A stretch of 64,000 nucleotides of DNA, from the NCBI GenBank assembly GCA_963850915.1, contig CAWKND010000004.1, positions 682,001-746,000 of the forward strand, in the 5' to 3' direction. The number at the start of each line of letters is the position of its first letter. The first letter of the stretch is position 1. Positions 60,561 to 64,000 of this stretch are shown here, piece by piece. Below the pieces are notes generated by a model. That model was not told the DNA's origin. It ran no database searches and saw nothing but the letters and a program-made list of their open reading frames with translations. This DNA comes from CAVTWH01 sp963850915 (GTDB lineage: Bacteria > Actinomycetota > Actinomycetes > Mycobacteriales > Micromonosporaceae). The position numbers were made by a program, and so were the translations under genes.

Positions 60561-60841
60561 GCCTCGAGATCATCGTCCGCCCGTCCGGCCCCGGCAGCGA
60601 CGCTGGTCACAGCCGTACCTGCCCGGCCGGCACGCTCCGGTGGGCCGGGCCGCGAGCCGTCGGTCGGACTCGGCGGCTCGGGCAGCGCCGCCGCCGGCGC
60701 ACCAGACCGTGCGCCTGGAGACTCGATCCAGCTGTCCCGGGCGGCCGTCGGCAGCGTGGCCGGGCGGCCGGTTGGGCAGAGGCCGGACAAATAGGCACGT
60801 CCGCCACGCCCGTCCGGTTGGCGCGCGCCGGTTGACTCCCC

Positions 60842-60847
60842 TAGCCT
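60842..60847 (+). promoter_or_regulatory. Leaderless-type -10 hexamer for the disordered membrane protein
   Basis: TAGCCT ends 8 bases before GTG 60856, which fixes the start within a longer open frame. Confidence 0.55.
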
Positions 60848-60855
60848 GCCTGAAC

Positions 60856-61815
60856 GTGGATGGACTCGGTGGAAATGCGGACGGGCCTGAGGGCCGCTGG
60901 CAGCGCTACCCCGGTCGGGCGGAGCGCTCGACAGGTGGCTTCGATCGCGACCTGGAGCGGGAGCCGGACCGGCGCTTTGACGAGCGCGACGGCTCCTGGG
61001 ACGGCGAACGGCGCGACTTCGAGCGGCGCGAGCGCCGGGCCGACGGGCGCGACGAGGACGGCTACCGGGTACCCGAGCCGCGCTTCGGCGACCTGCCGGC
61101 GGGCGGCCGCTACGACGCTGATCCGCTCCGCGAAGATCCGCTGTTCGGCGGTGTCCGCCCCGCGGCCGACCGGCCCTACGACGACCCCCGGGACGCCGGT
61201 CCCGGCCCCCGGGACGGCGGCGCGTTCGATGTCGGTCCTCGCGACGTCGCCCCCCGGGACGGCGGGATCTTCGACAGCGGCGGCGCATTCGACGGTGGCT
61301 CCCGGGACAGTGGCCTGCGGGACGGCGGCGGCCGGGACGGTGGCCTGCGGGACGGTGGCCCACGGGAAGGTGGAGGGCGGCTCGTCGGTCCACGCAGCGG
61401 CGTTGAGCTGCCGCCGCTGGGCGAGGTCGAGCACCACCTGACCGAGCAGATCGACCGCGCCGCGCTGCGCCGGCCCGGCGTACCAGGGCCGACCGGACCC
61501 TCCCCGACGGTGTACCGCTCGCGCCGTCCAGCGCTGATCGTTCTGCTCGCCATCGGCGGTGCGACGGTCGAGCTGTTGCTGCTGTTCGTGCTGGTACACG
61601 CGATGTTCGCGGGGAACTTCGCGGCTGGCGGGATGCTCGCCTCGATCTTCGCCATCGTCGGCGTACCCTTCACGGCGCTCGGCATCTACGCGCTGGTCTC
61701 CGGGGCTCCGGCGGCAGCCGGCGGGCACCCGGCACAGGCCTGGTTCCGGGCTCCCATGGCGTACCTGCCGGTGGGTCTGTTGCTCCTGATCGCCGCCGCG
61801 CTGGCCGCCCGCTGA
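60856..61815 (+). CDS. Membrane protein with a long charged low-complexity N-terminus
   Basis: 319 residues. The first ~205 are predicted disordered: alternating acidic and basic residues (RDFERRERRADGRDEDGY), then RDGG-type repeats (DSGLRDGGGRDGGLRDGGPR). The C-terminal ~110 residues hold three membrane helices (ALIVLLAIGGATVELLLLFV, MLASIFAIVGVPFTALGIYA, AYLPVGLLLLIAAALAAR). This architecture is common for uncharacterised actinobacterial envelope proteins. No family recognised. Start supported by a leaderless promoter. Confidence 0.72.
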   Translation: MDGLGGNADGPEGRWQRYPGRAERSTGGFDRDLEREPDRRFDERDGSWDGERRDFERRERRADGRDEDGYRVPEPRFGDLPAGGRYDADPLREDPLFGGVRPAADRPYDDPRDAGPGPRDGGAFDVGPRDVAPRDGGIFDSGGAFDGGSRDSGLRDGGGRDGGLRDGGPREGGGRLVGPRSGVELPPLGEVEHHLTEQIDRAALRRPGVPGPTGPSPTVYRSRRPALIVLLAIGGATVELLLLFVLVHAMFAGNFAAGGMLASIFAIVGVPFTALGIYALVSGAPAAAGGHPAQAWFRAPMAYLPVGLLLLIAAALAAR

Positions 61816-62137
61816 TCGCGGCGCTGCCCGCCCGCTCGCCGAATTGATCCGGCTGCAGGCCGGCCCAGCTCATCGGTCCAGACCAATCGGCCCAGCCCAA
61901 TCGGCCCGATTGGGAGCTGGGCCGGCCTGCCGCGTACACTCGGAAGCCGGCGACCACACTCTGTGGTCGACTTCGCGCGCCCTTCCCCACCTCGCGGTGG
62001 GGCGGCGGCTGCCCTGGTCTCGGCACCGGTCCTCAACGAGGATCGAGCCGGGCGAGCAGACCACCGTCCGGGGCGCTAGGCCGGCGCCGCGCCCGCGAGC
62101 ACCGGATCAACCGGGACGCAACAAGGAGCAACACACC
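61816..62137 (+). promoter_or_regulatory. 322-base rpsB upstream region: long inverted repeat, promoter and structured leader
   Basis: Holds no gene. In order: a 16-bp inverted repeat (61855-61930); a probable -10 TACACT at 61935-61940; hairpin CGACCACA-CTC-TGTGGTCG (61951-61969); hairpin CCCCACC-TCGC-GGTGGGG (61985-62002); then ~120 bases to a ribosome site AAGGAG. A leader of ~190 bases with two stable hairpins is the place where S2 autoregulation occurs in other bacteria; that role here is inference. Confidence 0.55.
61855..61930. repeat. 16-bp perfect inverted repeat with a nested hairpin
   Basis: GCAGGCCGGCCCAGCT (61855-61870) pairs exactly with AGCTGGGCCGGCCTGC (61915-61930). Inside, CCCAATCGG and CCGATTGGG (61896-61914) form a second helix, and CCAATCGG is also directly repeated at 61883. 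It follows the membrane-protein stop by 39 bases. Confidence 0.85.
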
Positions 62138-63037
62138 GTGGCCGTGGTAACCATGCGCCAGCTGCTGGAGAGCGGTGTCCACTTCGGGCACCAGACCCGG
62201 CGCTGGAACCCCAAGATGAAGCGCTTCATCTTCACCGAGCGCAACGGCATCTACATCATCGACCTGCGCCAGAGCCTCGACTACATCGAGAAGGCGTACG
62301 ACTTCGTCAAGAACACGGTTGCCGAGGGTGGCAGCGTGCTCTTCGTCGGTACCAAGAAGCAGGCCCAGGAAGCCATCGCCGAGCAGGCGTCGCGGGTGGG
62401 CATGCCGTACGTGAACCACCGGTGGTTGGGCGGCATGCTGACCAACTTCCAGACGGTACACAAGCGGCTGCAGCGCATGAAGGAGCTGGAGTCGATCGAG
62501 GTCACCGGCCAGCAGCAGGGCTTCACCAAGAAGGAGACCCTGCACCTGTCCCGGGAGAAGATCAAGCTCACCCGTACCCTCGGCGGCCTGCGCGACATGC
62601 AGCGCACCCCGGCCGCGGTGTGGATCGTCGACACGAAGAAGGAGCACATCGCCGTCGACGAGGCGCGGAAGCTGAACATCCCGGTCATCGCGGTGCTGGA
62701 CACCAACTGTGACCCGGACGAGGTCGACTTCCCGATCCCCGGCAACGACGACGCGATCCGCTCGGCCGCCCTGCTCACCCGGGTGATCGCCGACGCGGTG
62801 GCGGAGGGCCTGATGGCCCGCTCCGGGCGTTCCCGGGGTGGCGACAGCAAGCCGGACGCCGGTGCCGTCGGTGTCGACGAGCCGCTGGCCGAGTGGGAGC
62901 GCGAGCTGCTCGCCCCGGCCGGCGAAGAGATCCAGACCGGTGGCCCGGAGAGCGTTGCCGAGTCGGCTTCGGCTGAGGCGGTACCGACCTCCGACCCGGC
63001 CGCAGCGGCTGAAGATGTCGCCGAGGCCGCCGAGTAG
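62138..63037 (+). CDS. rpsB: 30S ribosomal protein S2
   Basis: 299 residues. VTMRQLLESGVHFGHQTRRW, MKRFIFTERNGIYIIDLRQS, GMPYVNHRWLGGMLTNFQTV and IPVIAVLDTNCDPDEVDFPI cover the family. The C-terminal ~55 residues are an acidic Ala/Glu/Ser tail (GGPESVAESASAEAVPTSDP) as in other actinobacteria. GTG start with AAGGAG 9 bases upstream; a second GTG four codons later is possible. Operon with tsf. Confidence 0.96.
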   Translation: MAVVTMRQLLESGVHFGHQTRRWNPKMKRFIFTERNGIYIIDLRQSLDYIEKAYDFVKNTVAEGGSVLFVGTKKQAQEAIAEQASRVGMPYVNHRWLGGMLTNFQTVHKRLQRMKELESIEVTGQQQGFTKKETLHLSREKIKLTRTLGGLRDMQRTPAAVWIVDTKKEHIAVDEARKLNIPVIAVLDTNCDPDEVDFPIPGNDDAIRSAALLTRVIADAVAEGLMARSGRSRGGDSKPDAGAVGVDEPLAEWERELLAPAGEEIQTGGPESVAESASAEAVPTSDPAAAAEDVAEAAE

Positions 63038-63060
63038 TACCGGACGGCACGTCCCGTAGG

Positions 63061-63090
63061 CACGCGGGTGGCGGCGGCGCCACCCGCGTG
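63061..63090 (+). terminator. Hairpin in the rpsB-tsf spacer (attenuator candidate)
   Basis: Perfect 12-bp stem CACGCGGGTGGC / GCCACCCGCGTG with a GGCGGC loop. No T-run follows, and tsf starts 25 bases later, so partial termination or mRNA stabilisation would adjust the rpsB:tsf ratio. Confidence 0.7.
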
Positions 63091-63114
63091 ACCCACATCC
63101 GAAGAGAGAGAAGC

Positions 63115-63942
63115 ATGTCGAACTTCACTGCCGCGGACGTCAAGAAGCTCCGCGAACTGACCGGCGCCGGGATGATGGACTGCAAGAAGGCGCTCGAAGA
63201 GGCCGACGGCGACTTCGACAAGTCGGTCGAACTGCTGCGCATCAAGGGCGCCAAGGACGTCGGCAAGCGGGCCGGGCGTACCGCCGCCAACGGGCTGGTC
63301 GCGCACAGCGGCACCGCCCTGCTGGAGATCAACTGCGAGACCGACTTCGTCGCCAAGAACGCGGACTTCATCGCGCTGGCGCAGAGCCTGGTCGAGCACG
63401 TTGTCGCCACCAGGCCGGCCGACGTCGAGGCGCTGCTGGCCTCCGCGTTCCAGGGCAAGACGGTGGCTACCGTGGTCGAGGAGCAGTCCGCCAAGATCGG
63501 CGAGAAGCTGGTCGTCAACCGGTTCGCGGTGCTCGACGCCCCGGTCGCCGTGTACCTGCACCGCAAGGCGGCCGACCTGCCGCCGGCCGTCGGGGTACTG
63601 GTCCAGTACACCGGCAAGAGCGACGAGGCGGCGGACGCCGACGCCCGTGGCGTGGCCATGCAGATCGCCGCCATGCGGCCGAAGTACCTGACCCGCGAAG
63701 AGGTACCGGCCGAGGTGGTCGAGTCGGAGCGGCGCATCGCCGAGCAGACCGCCCGCGAAGAGGGCAAGCCGGAGGCCGCGCTGAGCCGCATCATCGAGGG
63801 TCGGGTCGGTGGCTTCTTCAAGGACTTCGTCCTGATCGAGCAGGCCTCCGTACAGGACCCGAAGAAGACCGTGGCGCAGGTCATCAAGGAGGCCGGCCTC
63901 ACCGTGACGAAGTTCGTCCGGTTCGAGGTCGGGCAGGCCTGA
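63115..63942 (+). CDS. tsf: Translation elongation factor Ts
   Basis: 275-residue nucleotide-exchange factor for EF-Tu. FTAADVKKLRELTGAGMMDC and KKALEEADGDFDKSVELLR form the UBA-like N-domain; GTALLEINCETDFVAKNADF is the core EF-Tu contact (TDFV). C-terminal dimerisation part: GGFFKDFVLIEQASVQDPKK. ATG with GAGAGAGA upstream. The 3' end is tandemly duplicated across the stop. Confidence 0.97.
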   Translation: MSNFTAADVKKLRELTGAGMMDCKKALEEADGDFDKSVELLRIKGAKDVGKRAGRTAANGLVAHSGTALLEINCETDFVAKNADFIALAQSLVEHVVATRPADVEALLASAFQGKTVATVVEEQSAKIGEKLVVNRFAVLDAPVAVYLHRKAADLPPAVGVLVQYTGKSDEAADADARGVAMQIAAMRPKYLTREEVPAEVVESERRIAEQTAREEGKPEAALSRIIEGRVGGFFKDFVLIEQASVQDPKKTVAQVIKEAGLTVTKFVRFEVGQA

Positions 63943-63990
63943 GCTTCGAGGTAGGGCAGGCCTGAGCTTCGAGGTCTGACCGGCCTGATT
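63922..63990. repeat. 23-bp tandem repeat across the tsf stop codon
   Basis: Units at 63922 and 63945 (TTCGAGGTCGGGCAGGCCTG core) differ by one base; a third, degenerate unit starts at 63968. The first contains the tsf TGA (63940-63942). Confidence 0.9.
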
Positions 63991-64000
63991 AGAGCTGTCG

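Noticed and set aside
1..64000. tRNA, rRNA, SRP RNA or riboswitch
   Set aside because: I looked in the intergenic spaces, including next to thiL, proS, ffh and ftsY, and saw no cloverleaf, CCA end, SRP Alu/S-domain motif or TPP-box sequence; a covariance search was not possible here.

Overview
The window is high-GC (about 70%) actinobacterial chromosome, almost entirely housekeeping. The gene orders (recG-rsmD-coaD, yceD-rpmF-plsX-rnc-mutM-smc-ftsY, amt-glnK-glnD-ffh, rpsP-khpA-rimM-trmD-rplS-lepB-lepB-rnhB, yraN-comM-dprA-xerC, rpsB-tsf), GTG starts, leaderless TANNNT promoters and zinc-ribbon L28/L32 point to Actinomycetia, most probably Micromonosporaceae. The family placement is inference from gene order and composition only.

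Layout. 1-7.4 kb: end of gpsA, a cystathionine gamma-lyase-like enzyme, an APH-type kinase, a tyrosine phosphatase, ddl, DUF3515 with a small Lrp-type RAM protein, thiL and a GNAT. 7.4-18.1 kb: rpmB, a DhaL/FakA-type protein, recG-DUF952-rsmD-coaD (stop/start overlaps), a SepIVA/DivIVA-like protein, yceD-rpmF-plsX-rnc and a PIG-V-type mannosyltransferase. 18.2-26.3 kb: mutM, a coupled GH135-like/GH114-like hydrolase pair, a CAP-domain protein, smc and a frameshifted HAD phosphatase. 26.4-33 kb: Uma2, M24 peptidase, aldo/keto reductase, PhoD-like phosphatase, ftsY and a second APH-type kinase. 33-39 kb: nitrogen control (GlnR-box-amt-glnK-glnD) and ffh. 39-44 kb: Uma2, amidohydrolase, ankyrin protein, proS, DUF402 and isochorismatase. 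44-50.4 kb: the rpsP-to-rnhB translation and secretion block. 50.4-58 kb: yraN-microORF-comM-dprA-xerC, a class V aminotransferase and an M23 peptidase. 58-64 kb: a class I aminotransferase, DUF2332, a disordered membrane protein, then rpsB-tsf.

How the genes fit together: both SRP GTPases (ftsY, ffh) and two signal peptidases cover protein export. amt, PII and GlnD form one ammonium-sensing circuit behind a GlnR box. The rpsP and rpsB groups supply ribosome components and tRNA modification. comM-dprA-xerC handle DNA processing and chromosome dimer resolution.

Signals that gene annotation does not explain: (i) the palindrome GTAC is strongly over-represented, largely through the normally avoided valine codon GTA followed by C; (ii) short tandem repeats cluster at gene ends, several straddling the stop codon; (iii) a near-identical ~34-bp element with DnaA-box-like motifs lies upstream of both yraN and the M23 gene, pointing inward over 6.8 kb; (iv) a 68-codon hydrophobic repeat ORF sits with 1-base stop/start overlaps between yraN and comM; (v) about eleven single-base frameshifts are packed into 43.0-48.9 kb, including rimM and both lepB genes, which looks more like local sequence error than decay. 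No tRNA, rRNA, CRISPR array, prophage or insertion sequence was recognised.
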